DNA of 64,000 nucleotides, from contig JAKTTT010000070.1 in assembly GCA_030581615.1 (NCBI GenBank), positions 43,494 to 107,493 on the forward strand, written 5' to 3'. The notes beneath the pieces were generated by a model. It was not told the origin of the DNA, did no database searches, and was given only the letters and a program-made list of their open reading frames with translations. Source of the stretch: Alloascoidea africana. Its lineage: Eukaryota; Ascomycota; Alloascoideomycetes; Alloascoideales; Alloascoideaceae. The first letter of the stretch is position 1. Every line of letters begins with the position of its first letter. The position numbers and the translations under genes are program-made. Positions 1 through 11,536 of the stretch are shown here, piece by piece.

Positions 1-1328
1 GAAAGGCCAACTGGCAGTCAGAAACTATTCAAACTTGTAGAATTTCACACGAGGCAGACATGGAATACACAAATTATTACAGTTACAACTTCTAAGAGAC
101 CAGCTACTTTAGACACCCAACAACACCAGCCACATACCAGTCTGGAGATTGGTCTCTTCACTGTAAGGGAAACAGGTCTTTATAACTTTTCCTTGGAAAA
201 TTTAATAATAATATGTAAGTGAAAAATATGATAACAGTAACTAGCAACAAACCCTTTTTTGTGCTCGAGTTGAGCCATAGTCCCTAAGCGCTTCCCTTTG
301 TTCTGAAGTAACCTTAAGTAAATAGGCTGGTTCAATCTCTAGATTTCTCAAGCAGTTGCCAGATTGTAGCAGCCATATAACGCTTTGTGTAATACACGTT
401 TTCCCTTGGTTAACGAAATTCTATGGGTTCAGTTACTGCATTTTCCTTTAACCTGACGAAACGCAAGGTCTAGGGTAAATCTTGAGCATTCCCACACGGG
501 TTCGGCTTTGTAGGCAAGTATTATTCAGTAAAACATACCAGTCTCTGGAACTCCAGGAACACCTTACAATTATATGCTTCTTAGAATCATTTTTTCCCTA
601 AAAGACACCATCTCAGGTTCTATTTGTAAAACAGGACTCACATAAAGAAGAGTTAAACAAACTTTGTTTGTCACACACCATCGATAGCCGTATCTAGAGT
701 AACGTTCATAGATAACAAATATCCAGCAAAAGCATATTGCCCACACCACACTCTTCTTCGGGGTGAATAAAGGTCCAACCTTAACTGCCGTTTGTGAGTA
801 AACAAACGCACAGGCGCACTTCCAGCTCGGGGGGTCTTGCTGTGCCTGGCATTAACGTTCCTGAGACTGCGCCAGAAATCTTTCAACGGCCGGGAGACAA
901 TAAACAGGATTATGCACATGTCTTTTCTTGTCCTTGCTGTGTCAAATATTCGAACCTGACCTTCGAGCGGGCCATATTATTTCCGGGGGAGGAAGGGTTC
1001 CAAGGGAAGGCAAGCCAGGGGCAACTTGGTATGAAGTAGCAGCACGAACACGCAATGATCATCGGCGTCTTTCACCGACGGGAAAACGTGCCCATTAAAA
1101 TTTCCTTTTGCGCGTCCGATTTTCTCTCAGACAATGCCAGAAAAAAAAAGTTTTTGAGTTAAGTTTCTATCTCGATTGAAGAAAGAGGCAGTTTCGCTAA
1201 AGTTGACATAGCATGTATGGAGGCGGGGGAGCTGTTTTATCGTGATTCCCCTAGAGTATAAATACCCAGACATCCTCCGGTTTTGTACCTTTCCCTAGAC
1301 ATTCATCGGTCAATCGGATTTCGTTCAC
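1..1328. other. Intergenic, no gene seen
   Basis: No supported coding region on either strand; the short overlapping frames at 671-1039 lie on opposite strands and show no family features. The last 80 bases hold the promoter of the E2-like gene that follows. Confidence 0.6.
1257..1264 (+). promoter_or_regulatory. Putative TATA box of the Ubc6-like gene
   Basis: TATAAATA lies 65 nt upstream of the ATG at 1329 and is followed by a pyrimidine-rich leader. Position and sequence fit a yeast TATA element; function is inferred. Confidence 0.55.
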
Positions 1329-2129
1329 ATGGCAGGTCTTCAGGCAATTCAAAGGCTAGTCAGAGACTACAAGTACATGGCGGAGCACCCTTCGCCATGG
1401 CTCATCGCTCACCCCACTGAATCCAACATGTTTGAATGGCATTTTGTCTTTATTGGCAAAGAGGACACTCATTACAAAGGGGGTCAATACCATGGCAAGA
1501 TTATGTTCCCCCAGGAGTACCCCAATGAAATGCCTTTGGTTTCCTTCTACACGCCAAATGGACGATTCGAAACGAATTCATCTATCTGCTTTCGTTTCGC
1601 CAACGACAAGTACTGGGGGGACGACCTCAGTGTAAACGCTGTTCTATTGGGGGTAGTGACCTTCATGACAACCTCAGAAGATACAACTAGAGGTGCTTTA
1701 TTTTGCTCCGAGCAGGCAAGACAAGGGCTAGCCAAGAATTCCAAAGCCTTCAATAATACGAACAAGATATTTGTAAAAGAGTTTCCCGACCTTGCCAAGA
1801 GAAATAAGGAAGAATTGGAAAACAAGGCTCAGGGCGCAGAGCTTCTTCCACTAGCTGTCACAGAAGAGGAGAATACCCCAAAGGTTCAAACACAACCAGC
1901 CAAAAAAAGTAAACGTACGAAGAAAGCTAGAAAGACACAACCTAGACCGGAAGGGCAAGAAGTAGAAGCTGAAGAGGCTGGACCCGTCCAAGAACAAGCT
2001 GTAGAGGCTGAAGCAGCCGAGGCCGAAGCCCCAGGCGATAACCAAGGACAAGAAGTAGCTGAACAGAAAACCGCTCTGAGAAAGATGTTCTCCAAGATGA
2101 AGATAAATATTGGCAAGAAAGCCAAATAA
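1329..2129 (+). CDS. Ubc6-like ubiquitin-conjugating enzyme (E2) without a membrane anchor
   Basis: A 266-residue E2 of the Ubc6/UBE2J class. The UBC fold covers about residues 1-160. It has YKGGQYHG at 49-56, the Ubc6-type TPNGRF in place of the usual HPN box, and the presumed catalytic Cys87 in SSICFRF, the same distance from the start as in yeast Ubc6. Ubc6 is tail-anchored in the ER membrane and works in ER-associated degradation with Doa10. This protein has no hydrophobic C-terminal segment. Residues 165-266 are instead rich in Lys, Glu and Ala and end in a basic stretch (KMKINIGKKAK). It may be a soluble paralogue. It could only be the true Ubc6 if a spliced 3' exon were missed, and none was seen. 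A TATA box lies 65 nt upstream. Confidence 0.85.
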   Translation: MAGLQAIQRLVRDYKYMAEHPSPWLIAHPTESNMFEWHFVFIGKEDTHYKGGQYHGKIMFPQEYPNEMPLVSFYTPNGRFETNSSICFRFANDKYWGDDLSVNAVLLGVVTFMTTSEDTTRGALFCSEQARQGLAKNSKAFNNTNKIFVKEFPDLAKRNKEELENKAQGAELLPLAVTEEENTPKVQTQPAKKSKRTKKARKTQPRPEGQEVEAEEAGPVQEQAVEAEAAEAEAPGDNQGQEVAEQKTALRKMFSKMKINIGKKAK

Positions 2130-3191
2130 GAGAATGGGCATAAGCCTACGGCGGTTTTTCCCTTATATTCATTTTTTCATTTTTGGTACTTTGCTTGCAT
2201 TCTAAACTCATGATTGTTTTTCTGTTTTCTTATTCTGTTTGTGTATAATCTTTTATAGTTCTATTAATCTAACATGCTCATACTTGCTAGAACCTTGCTC
2301 TTGGTAAACTGTCTTTTGTAGTGTGGTTGCAGGAGAAATGAGGAACCAGTTTGATGCTGGTTTGCCTATTTTTTAAAAGTTTTTATACAAACGAAAATGA
2401 AAAGGAAAAGGAAAAGGAAAAGGAAAAGACAGAGGTTTAGCGCGATTAAAAAAGCTTCAAAAGCAATGGCTCAACTTGAAGACAAAAAAAACGGTTTAAT
2501 TGAAGATACTGTCTATACTAATACCGGGAAAACGTTTTTCGCTTTTAAGAGATTAAGTTCACTTTTGACAGTCTTTTCATTTTTTACTTAGGAATACAGA
2601 TTAGATTCTAGCTTACAGGCAGAACGCCATATTCGCCTCTCTATCATCACAATTATGTTCTCATGTTCTGGTTTTGCCACATTCTAATCCAATAAATTCT
2701 CATCAGGACTGGGATTAAAATTATATTTGCAATCACCTTTGTTTTATTCTTTTGCCGCTTTCCTTCGTCAATCTAATGCGCATTATGTTTTTTACCGAAA
2801 TTGGATATCCTATAAAAAAACATTTGCCGATTTCATCCACTACACGTGTCCGCCACAAATACATCGGGTTATTGCCCTCTAAAGAGTCGTGGCGATTTTT
2901 GTATTATGTTCACAACGGATTCCAAAAGAAAAAAAGAGTCCACAGAGAGAGTAGTTTAGCGGGATGAAGATGACCAGATTGATAACAACAGATAGAGGCC
3001 AGACATCTCGGATCATCTCTACATTCAAAAAATTAAACAGATGCAATAATTTAATTTTTTATTCCACAAATGAGAAACAAGTTTCTTATAAATTTTACTC
3101 TTATTCTTTTCTATTTTCATATTTGGAGGCCTATCTTCTTATTAAGAAGGTATTGGAATAGAAACCTGCGAAAATTTTCAAATTTTAAGTT
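2130..3191. other. Intergenic, simple AAAGG repeat
   Basis: No credible gene. A short run of AAAAGG units at about 2394-2425 opens a Lys/Arg-only frame that is not supported as coding. Confidence 0.6.
2394..2430. repeat. (GGAAAA)n purine microsatellite
   Basis: About five tandem GGAAAA hexamers, all purine on the plus strand. It creates an artefactual poly-Lys/Arg reading frame. Confidence 0.8.
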
Positions 3192-3272
3192 GGTTGTGTA
3201 GTGTAATGGCTATCACTTCAGATTTTGATTAACAAGTTTTCTGACAATCCCGGTTCGATCCCGGGCACGACC
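3192..3272 (+). tRNA. tRNA-Gln (anticodon TTG) with a 10-nt intron
   Basis: A cloverleaf can be drawn by eye. The acceptor stem is GGTTGTG/CACGACC, the D arm starts with GTGTAATGGCTATCAC, the anticodon stem is TCAGA/TCTGA, and the T arm is CCCGG-TTCGATC-CCGGG. The loop reads TTTTGA, then ten extra bases (ttaacaagtt, 3229-3238), then T38, so the intron sits at the canonical position 37/38. Mature length is 71 nt. A T-run directly after 3272 would serve as the RNA polymerase III terminator. The D- and T-arm sequences closely resemble yeast tRNA-Gln. Confidence 0.88.
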
Positions 3273-5353
3273 TTTTGTTTTTGCCAAAAATACAAGTAAC
3301 GTAGACAATGCTAGTCGCTCTTTTGATTTTTATTCCAAGCATATTACGAGGGTTGAATTTGATATTTATGCCCAGTACCAGGACCAGGTACATCAGGTCT
3401 AACCAAGTTGCATATTTGCAATGTATAGAATACTTTTTGCCAGCTTCCCCCTTGCATCATAAAATCCCCATCACATTTTGTGCTCAATTCACTTATTTGC
3501 TTTATCTTGAAACGTCGGATGGATATGTAGTTTCAACAAATGAATCAAAAAACTTGGATTCAAAGTATGTTCACCTACATTAAAGCATTGACAAACGAGA
3601 GTTTCAAATCAGCGCTATCTTCATTGTTTAACTAAGGAATTACACATTAATGCTCTTCACTTGTTGTGCTTTCGTCCTTTGTCTAGCTACTGATTTTGAG
3701 AGATTTGACATCTGCAGAGAAGACAGCTTTGCTGCATAAGACGGTTGTATTGATTCGTAGATGGAGAAACGATCGAGACACACGGAAAACAGAACAAAAC
3801 CAAGGAAAGCAAACAGAATCAGAAAAACTCCTCCCCGGTCCCCTGAGATCTCAGAGAACCAGTAGCTTTTATATTCGTCTAGAAACAAAAGCTACTATGT
3901 TTGAGATTACTGACACGCCTGTAATCGCGGACAAAGTTATTCATCTCGGTCTTGGCCTAATTTTGAGTGGCATAAGTTTGATGGATCACAAACACAATAT
4001 ATGACAACTCCACTTGGCTAGGACTACGAAATGGAGTTTGGTTATTGTGTGCAAATAGAAGAAAAACGATTCATATTCGTTCCATAGATAATAAACTCCA
4101 TCACAAGATATACTGAAGTAGTAGATATTTGGTCACCTCATTGAGAGAATGCTAAACAAGATATATAGTGATGGCTTGTCTTCTGTAACAATCAAATAAT
4201 CCTATGCGTTGGCGTTAAACCTCGGGTATACCTGAAAAAGTGCTAATCAATCTAAATAGATTCGCCTATAAAAGTAGTAAGCAATCGCCCCCTATATCTC
4301 ATAAGTAATCAACAATTGTCTTCTTTTTTTACCACTGAGTTCTCTTATGCCAGGGCTAAGCCCTGGCATTTCATTTTGTTAGAAGCAAATTAGGTTACCC
4401 GCACAACACTTGAACTTTTAACCGAGAATTCAAGTCTACACTCCACCATCCTTTTCCTTGTTCATGGGCATTGGAATGGGTATGTTGATTTTTGGTTTTT
4501 ACAATTACAGCAATTGTTGAAAATACGGATAGGCTATGCTATTGTTCAAAATGATGTTATAATTTGCGGTTGAGTTCATATCAGAGTCGGGACATGCCTA
4601 GTTCCAATATGGCCTGTATGGGAAATGAAAGCAACACATCTTTGTCTGAATGAATGAAGGAAACAGCAGAAAGCTTTCCCTTTTCAATTCATTGCAACAT
4701 ATTGAAGGGCCATGTTACTAATAATTTTTCCAATTATCAGATTAAAGCAAACTTTGGAAATTGGATTAATCTCTCGCTGGCTCGAGAAATGGTATGTCAA
4801 TAAATTTTTACAGCCATTATTGGATGAGGGGATTATCATGATGAAAAACATTATCTGCTACTTTTATTGAAGTTCATAATGAAAACTTTCTAATTATCAC
4901 CAAGATCGCTGATGATTTTTCCCTCACTCTCTATCATATCTGTACTCTGTTCACTCTAAGTGAATTTAATCATGGTTACTAACTGGATTGTCTTATGACT
5001 AAAGTATCAATTACTTTGCTTTTAAACTAAATAATCGAAATAAAATATACTGTTTTATCCTCCAAATTGCTCTGTAATCTTCTCGTAGCATTCTTTATAA
5101 GATTAGTTGGAAAACAAGTTCCCTTTTGTCTGACAAGCCACGAATCGTATTTCTCCCGAATAAACATCTATCCATAGAAGGTATTACTATATTTTTCAAG
5201 TAAAAGTAAAAGCCAAAGCTTCCAAGTTTCTATTCAAGACACAATCAGATGACCACGTGACTTCAATACATTGTGAGATAGCACACATTTCTGTTTCTCT
5301 GTCTGGACATCAAGGCAAGAGCACTTTCCAGTAGAACTTCATAAAGAAACGTC
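3273..5353. other. Intergenic, no gene seen
   Basis: AT-rich sequence with only short, unsupported frames on both strands. No further tRNA or repeat family was recognised. Confidence 0.6.
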
Positions 5354-5753
5354 ATGTCTCGATTAGCACAGTCTGAAGATGAGGTATGGAATTTGGGTGG
5401 TATATGCCAGGGATCTCTAGGTCTGCTTAGTCTTGGCCTTTTGTACTTGCTAGTTTTCTGAAGTTCATTCATATCTAACCACAAACGGGACATTATAGCA
5501 CAACCAGCGGCTAGAACAACTGGCTTCAAAGCTATCTACACTTAGGTCGGTGACGAACGACATTCATCAGCAGGCACAGGATAGTGCTGTTATAGACAGC
5601 CTATCTAACTCCATGACGGGGCTGTTCAGCTCGCTCAAGAGGTCGTCAAGTCATCTGGCCCGTTCTATCCAGGCTGGACATCCGCTATGGCGGACCGTGG
5701 GCCTTGCACTGATTTTGTTTTTTGTCTTTTATACTTTGTGGAAGTTTATATGA
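5354..5753 (+). CDS. SFT1: SFT1 Golgi Qc-SNARE (2 exons)
   Basis: Small SNARE for retrograde and intra-Golgi traffic. Exons are 5354-5383 and 5499-5753. The intron of 115 nt starts GTATGG, has a CTAAC branch site at 5475-5479 and ends TATAG. The junction is in phase 0, giving MSRLAQSEDE followed by HNQRLEQLASKL and 94 residues in all (yeast Sft1 has 97). The SNARE motif runs into a C-terminal anchor at about residues 74-94 (TVGLALILFFVFYTLWKFI). The stretch RSIQAGHPLWRTVGLALILF matches the Sft1 signature closely. Without the first exon the frame has no ATG, which supports the splice model. An N-terminal signal is absent, as expected for a tail-anchored protein. Confidence 0.92.
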
Positions 5754-6417
5754 GTTTGCTTTGTATACGACCTGATAGCATTGTGGGATAATACTGGAGG
5801 AGAGAAACCACAGCCTAATTGATATTTTCCATTTATCCATTTGAACAGCAATCCGCATGTAGTTCCAATGTCCCATTCACTAGTCTCTCTGTCTCTCTGT
5901 CTCTCTGTCTCTCTTCCTGGGTTTCCAGGGCTGAAACCTTGGATGTGTCCCCAAAGCCCCGAATGCCCAACATTTCTGGATGTCTGCGTGCCACGGCCAG
6001 GGCGGCTGCCCAGGCCAGTTGCAAACAGCACACTCTTCGGAGCGCACGGACTCGACGAACGCCCAGGCGGCCTCCAAGAAGCCCAGTCCCGGCCCCCGGC
6101 CCCCAGCCCCAGACTCCAGCCCAGTCCGAGACCTTGGCTCGTGCTGGGATGGCGAGCACGCGGTTGCTCGGATGGACACAAACACCGTTTGGCGCGTAGC
6201 TCGGGCCCGTTTGTTCCCCATTTTGTTTGTCCTGCACTAGCCGGTTTTCTCACGCACACCCTTCATTTTCCTTCTTTTCTACCGCAACTCCAGTTCTTTT
6301 CTCTTCTCTTCTCTTCTTCAACTTGTCCATTTTTTCTGAAAAACCAGGAAGTTCACCCATAACCCTAATAATACCACTAATAATAATTATTTCAAGAATA
6401 ATAGTAACTTCTCTGTG
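5754..6417. other. SFT1-LAG1 spacer with GC-rich core
   Basis: Between two plus-strand genes. It contains a GTCTCTCT tandem repeat at about 5883-5915 and a markedly GC-rich stretch at about 5990-6150 that is unlike its surroundings. Several frames stay open on both strands there because GC-rich DNA has few stops; none resembles a protein family. The final 150 bases are pyrimidine-rich and are probably the LAG1 leader. Confidence 0.6.
5883..5915. repeat. (GTCTCTCT)n microsatellite
   Basis: Four near-perfect tandem copies of the 8-mer GTCTCTCT, immediately left of the GC-rich block. Confidence 0.75.
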
Positions 6418-7704
6418 ATGTCCAGCTCAACCTCCACAGCCAGGTCGAGCTCCCGCTCCGGCTCCGTTCGAAGAAGGTCCTCTGTCGGACAGATAAATCT
6501 CGGAGATAACTCTGTCCCGGCTCTCTCGACGATGAAAACCTCTGAAAGCCAGACACGAGCGAGCAAATCTCGAGTCAGATCACTGAGTGTTACGGTCAAG
6601 AGCTCTGGCGATCTGGTCAGCAGAATTTGGACAGCTTTTCGAGAGCTTGCCTACAGACAGACTTGGATCATTCCTTTGCTCATTCTACTCTCATTTGTTG
6701 CGCTTTTCTATCTGTCCAGTGATCACTCACCTTCCAACCCTCTTTACAAATTCATCTTCCTCTCGTACGAAATTCCAAATACAAACCCAGTTCTATATGG
6801 CAAGGGCCTTAATGATCTCTACTTTGTGGCCTTTTACATGGTGTTTTTCACCTTTTACCGCGAGTTTTGGATGCAGTGTGTGCTATATCCTCTGGCGGGA
6901 TACTTTGGAATCAAAAAAGAAGGCAAGATCAAGAGGTTTATGGAACAGACCTATTCAATCGTTTACTACGGGGTTTCCTCTCCTTACGGCTTGTACATTC
7001 TATACCATACCCCCATGTGGTTTTTTGAAACGAGACCCTTTTATGAAGCCTACCCCCACAAACAGCACGAGTACCACTTTAAGCAATATTACCTCTTGCA
7101 AGCGGCCTTCTGGGCTCAACAATCTGTTGTGTTGATGCTTCAGCTGGAAAAACCGAGAAAAGATTTCAAAGAGTTGGTTTTCCATCATATTGTGACCATC
7201 GCTTTGATCTTCTGCTCTTACAGGTTCCACTTCACCTGGATCGGCCTAGAGGTTTACATCACCATGGATGTTTCCGATTTTTTTCTCGCCACTTCTAAAG
7301 CCCTAAACTACATTGACAGCAGGTTTATCGAACCCTTTTTCGCGGCGTTTGTAAGTGTGTGGATATACACAAGACACTACCTCAACCTCAAGATATTGTG
7401 GTCTGTTTTGACCGAATTCCGCACCGTTGGACCTTATGAGCTCGATTGGGAAATGGAACAGTACAAATGTTGGATTTCCCAGACTATTACATTTGCGCTT
7501 ATCCTTGCACTTCAATTGGTCAACGCCTACTGGTTATTTTTAATCCTGAGAATCGCCTACAGAATTGTACGTAGCGGCGAAAAGAGAGATGACAGAAGTG
7601 ATGATGAAGACGAGGAAGAAGAGTATGATGACGATGATGACGAAGGCACGCAGATAGGAAGTGATGTGAACAGTGACACCGATCCTGATCTCAGCAAAAA
7701 ATGA
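6418..7704 (+). CDS. LAG1: Ceramide synthase (Lag1/Lac1 family)
   Basis: Acyl-CoA:sphingosine N-acyltransferase of the ER membrane, making (phyto)ceramide. The protein has 428 residues from the ATG at 6418; the GTG just upstream is not needed. A Ser/Arg-rich cytosolic N-terminus covers residues 1-80 and is followed by the first membrane segment (WIIPLLILLSFVALFYL). The TLC domain includes the catalytic His pair HHIVTIAL at 256-257 and the Lag1 box with YITMDVSDFFLATSKALNY. The C-terminus is a long acidic tail (DDEDEEEEYDDDDDEG), as in yeast Lag1/Lac1. Only one copy is in the window, so Lag1 and Lac1 cannot be told apart. Confidence 0.95.
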   Translation: MSSSTSTARSSSRSGSVRRRSSVGQINLGDNSVPALSTMKTSESQTRASKSRVRSLSVTVKSSGDLVSRIWTAFRELAYRQTWIIPLLILLSFVALFYLSSDHSPSNPLYKFIFLSYEIPNTNPVLYGKGLNDLYFVAFYMVFFTFYREFWMQCVLYPLAGYFGIKKEGKIKRFMEQTYSIVYYGVSSPYGLYILYHTPMWFFETRPFYEAYPHKQHEYHFKQYYLLQAAFWAQQSVVLMLQLEKPRKDFKELVFHHIVTIALIFCSYRFHFTWIGLEVYITMDVSDFFLATSKALNYIDSRFIEPFFAAFVSVWIYTRHYLNLKILWSVLTEFRTVGPYELDWEMEQYKCWISQTITFALILALQLVNAYWLFLILRIAYRIVRSGEKRDDRSDDEDEEEEYDDDDDEGTQIGSDVNSDTDPDLSKK

Positions 7705-10700
7705 GAATGACAACTCCTGAATTCAACCTTTACGATAAGGAGATAATAGTATAATAGTAGAGTCTATAGTATAGTATATTGGCTTAGTGGGTTTTGTACT
7801 GTGAGTATAGTTTTAATAATGGGTTCACCCCCCGAGAGCTTTATCAGCTTCAACTTACCCAGATGCGTCTCAGAACATGGGTATTTGGATACACATACAA
7901 TACTTCCATGCTGGTGGTCTTCTACAGAATGAATGGATCTTAAGTAAATAGCTCAGTATTGAGTTCGTCTTTTCAATTGGCCATTATGTGATAAATGCCC
8001 TTTAACCGAAATCAAATTTTCAAAATGTCGTTGCTCTCTAATGGTCCCTGTTGTACTGCCCTGCATGTGCTTACCTCTTCTTGCCAATGATGATATCATA
8101 ACTCTTGTTACATTAGCGAAATATCTAAAGTCTTGCATGGATATTTATCTAGAATACCTCCAACCTTTGCTTCTGAGCTGAGATTTTTTAGTGTCTCCAC
8201 TCCTTAAGAAAGTTGATAACGTTATTGACACTTGCATGTATTTGTTGTTTACCGATTCGTCCGGTTTATTATTTCGATCTGGCTACCGGAGAATACCAGC
8301 AATTTAGAACAACTGGATCATCTTGCAATATCTTCGAACTATCATGTTGTCGGTCGATTTAAATCTTCAGATTCAGTTAGTTGCCTTTTAAGTAACCAAT
8401 AGCTTCAATTGCTCCCGTTCTATTACACACCGCGTTCGGCAAGAAGATGGGCTATATCTTCCACGTCCGCCGCCTTCCGCAGTAAAAAACCTCGATGTTT
8501 CAGATTAAGAATGCTCTTGATGGCCATCTCCCCCTCTTACTTTGATAATTTTGAACTCAGTGATGCAGAATCTTGTAACCGTTCAAGTGCTGGTTTTCCT
8601 TGATTGTATGGAGGGCAAGCAAAAGTTTATGTTCTTTCAAGTCGTCAGCGCCATTGCGCTATTGAGGGAAACAGGCACGCATCTGACAGTATCAAGCATA
8701 GATGGAGTCTAATTTGCACGAAAGGGTGTAGCTTTCAGGAACAGAGCTTACGGTCTTATCTAAGTATATGTAGGCGAAACGAAGGCGGTTACAAGAATCT
8801 AAGACTCATAATGTAAAATAGCTTGGCAACGTATTGGTTGAAAACTATCTGGTCTGCCTGGAAAGACGCGACTCAAGGTCTGATAAGGGTCCTTCAGAAT
8901 GACCTAAAACAGATTGATGGCAGTGTAGCACTTTTACTAAAGATTGGCACAAAGTAGAAAACTAGCAAATAACTTACGAGATTTTACAGGTATTTTTCCC
9001 AATCCTTTTATAAACCACTGTTCTGAGAGGCTGTTGAAACGTAGTTATTGGAGAAAATGTGAGGGTCCAACCAGGTTTCGTAAAACTGGTAAGCATTTCA
9101 AAGAAATCACGCTCAAAAAACTCAATTAGTGATTGAAGAAGAACGTGCTTGGGTAATGCTCATTTTGCAATGTTCGTGGATCAACGACATGGGTTTTTCT
9201 TTGAGTTTTTTGGGAGAGGCAATGTTCAGGAACCTCATCAATTAGAGCTATTGGGGTGGGCTGATAAGCGCCGACAATTCAAGGATGTTTGAAAAGGGGC
9301 ACTGAACTATTCTGGATGATAGAAATTGACCTAGAAGTGTAGGAAAATAGAACGTCCATGCTTGAGCCGCTCATAATAGACCTTTCCTGTATTACAAAAC
9401 GGTCTGGGGTACACATGAAGATTTTACAAAGTCAGGAAATTCCTCTTGAGGTATTTGGGGTGAGGCGTTGTTTATTTACCTTTTGGCGGTTTTGTCTTGT
9501 TATTTTCTCAAAAATGCAAAAGTTTCCAAGAAGAGATAACCCAAGAAGAAGATAAAAAAAGGCATGATAATTACCTGAGAAAAGCCATTTGATCTCCTAC
9601 ATTATTAATTCTCAACAGCATGTGTGTGTGTGTGAAAATGTCTTTATTTGTGTATCACGAGCAGGTACAGCGCAGGAGCAGAACAGGACAGATGGTTAGG
9701 ATGACTACATTATCTGCAAATGAGGGACAGGGACAGGAAGAAAATACCCAGTAATAGGGAAAAAATTACTAGCATACAGATATAAAGTGAATTGAAATGG
9801 TCAGAGAACGGGCAGAATGTGAGGTTTGGGTATGATTCGCAAAGCGTGTAAGAGAATGATAGGCAAAAGGCAGTGTCTCATCGTTATTTAAGAGAGCCCG
9901 TGAGCAGATTTACTTCCAAAGTCCCCAGCTTTTCTCTGTGCATAATCTGAAGTTTGTAAAGAAGGAAATAGATAATGAAAAGGCTAATATAGTTAAGCGC
10001 TAAGAGTTTTGTCTAGTGGCTTAAGAAACCTCAAAGCAGGTAAAAGACACTCTAGCTCGCGAGCTTTATACCGTCTTTTACTCTAAAAATCCTCCATCTT
10101 CGCATCATGTTGTATTTGCTTTGCTACAGCCTATATGTCCATCTGACCGCATAGTGAAGGTCTGGGAGGCAAGCACAAATCGGGACCAAGGGAAGGAGCA
10201 TATAACCGCCAGCCAGCCGTATGACCGAAACCTGGAGAAGCAACTTGAGAGTTAACCTTGGAAGGTTTATCCGGGGGACGGTACCCGAACAAGATTAGAC
10301 TGTGCAGGAACCGTTACCTTACATGCCACGAAGAGTAGGCCAGACGGAGAGAGAAACAGCAGTTAAATGGACAGTAAAAAGTGAAGTAAACAGGGATCGT
10401 CTAGAAGGTGGAAGAGCGATACACACGAGCCCGGAAGAGCCCACAGGGATTGGTTAACCGGCCCATCCGGCAAGAGCCATGGTGATGGGGATGGGTGTGA
10501 GTGATGCTTGGAAGCGGTCCAGCGATGACGTTGACTGCAGACGGAGGGCTAGATTGGATGCTTCCGGCTGTTTCCTCAAGTTAGCCCCCGTTGCCTCTTG
10601 TTTTATTTTTCATTTTCCCATCTCTTATGCTTTCGGCTAATGCGTGTCAAGCGATGAGCGAGTCAGAGCGCTCAAAGTCGCAGTGTTCTCTGGAGAAGAC

Positions 10701-11536
10701 AAAAAATATGGAGGAAAAGAAAACGCAGTAACAAATTCTTACTTTGCGCCTTGATCGTAATTTAAAGTTCTAAACTTGAACCTCATCGACAACAAGATTG
10801 ATTATCAATCGATCGTTTCGATCGATCAATAGATTCATCAGCGTTCTGATCGTGCCCGTAGAGAGGCTCTAGAGAGGAGAATCACTCAAAAAAAAAATTC
10901 TCTCCATATTCTTCTTCCAAATTTCGCTCTTTTCCCTGTTTCCCTAGCTCTCTCTTCTTCGACTCCTCATATTCACAAAGAACCTCTTCTTTCTTTCAAG
11001 GTCCCGATCGATCTTGCAAGTTTCAACCAGGCGTGATAACCAATTCCGCCATTGCACGCAGAACGAGTCGAGCCTAGACGGGACGGGTAGAAACTTTGTA
11101 GGAGCGCGAATTTCACGTCTCTATTATTTTCTGACTTGAGACTCACCAGATAAAGAGATCAGATCTAAAACAGAACAGGTCTGCACTGGTGCTTGCTCAT
11201 AAAAGGGAAATAATCTGGATTTCTCTGGCCAGGCCCACTTGTCTGGGCAAAACTTGGTGCTTCAACCTTCGTCTCTTTTTACCCTGTAAGGTTCACAACT
11301 GCATTCTCCAGGAAGACGCCGGCAGAACAACAAAAAGCTCAAAGCCAGGAATACCGAGAACAAAGCTGAATTTCAAAACGGGCACCTTCTATTATCATTT
11401 TTTTGATCTCATCATAATTGCCTTTATATATATCCTTCATCTGGGTGCATTGCCACTAAAAGGGTCTTTCATTTTTTTTTCCCCTTCCCCAATCGGCTTT
11501 TACTCTTCAACCTTCTACTCCATACATATCTGAAAG
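7705..11536. other. Long gene-free region upstream of the PH-domain gene
   Basis: 3.8 kb with no convincing gene. There is a TG dinucleotide run near 9622-9634. A perfect 8-bp inverted repeat ATCGATCG-TTT-CGATCGAT lies at about 10808-10826. The stretch 10890-11530 is rich in pyrimidine tracts, as expected for a long promoter and leader. The frame at 11189-11533 ends 3 bases before the next ATG and starts with GTG, so it is more likely leader than gene. Confidence 0.5.

Noticed and set aside
2397-2591. Frame starting MKRKRKRKRK
   Set aside because: The basic start is the translation of a purine microsatellite; the rest is not protein-like.
5729-6362. Several frames of 110-175 codons on both strands between SFT1 and LAG1
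   Set aside because: They overlap each other in all frames, follow from high GC and few stops, and have repeat-derived Ser/Leu or Glu/Arg runs; no family features.
8440-8530. Minus-strand frame MAIKSILNLKHRGFLLRKAA...
   Set aside because: Protein-like for about 34 residues, but no upstream exon or longer frame could be attached; possible gene remnant only.
9900-10560. Possible structural RNA in the less AT-rich part of the 7.7-11.5 kb gap
   Set aside because: Searched by eye for conserved snRNA, SRP and RNase P motifs; none was convincing. A covariance-model search would decide.
11189-11533. 114-codon frame just before the PH-domain gene
   Set aside because: Starts with GTG and ends 3 bases before the ATG of 11537; composition is that of a pyrimidine-rich leader.
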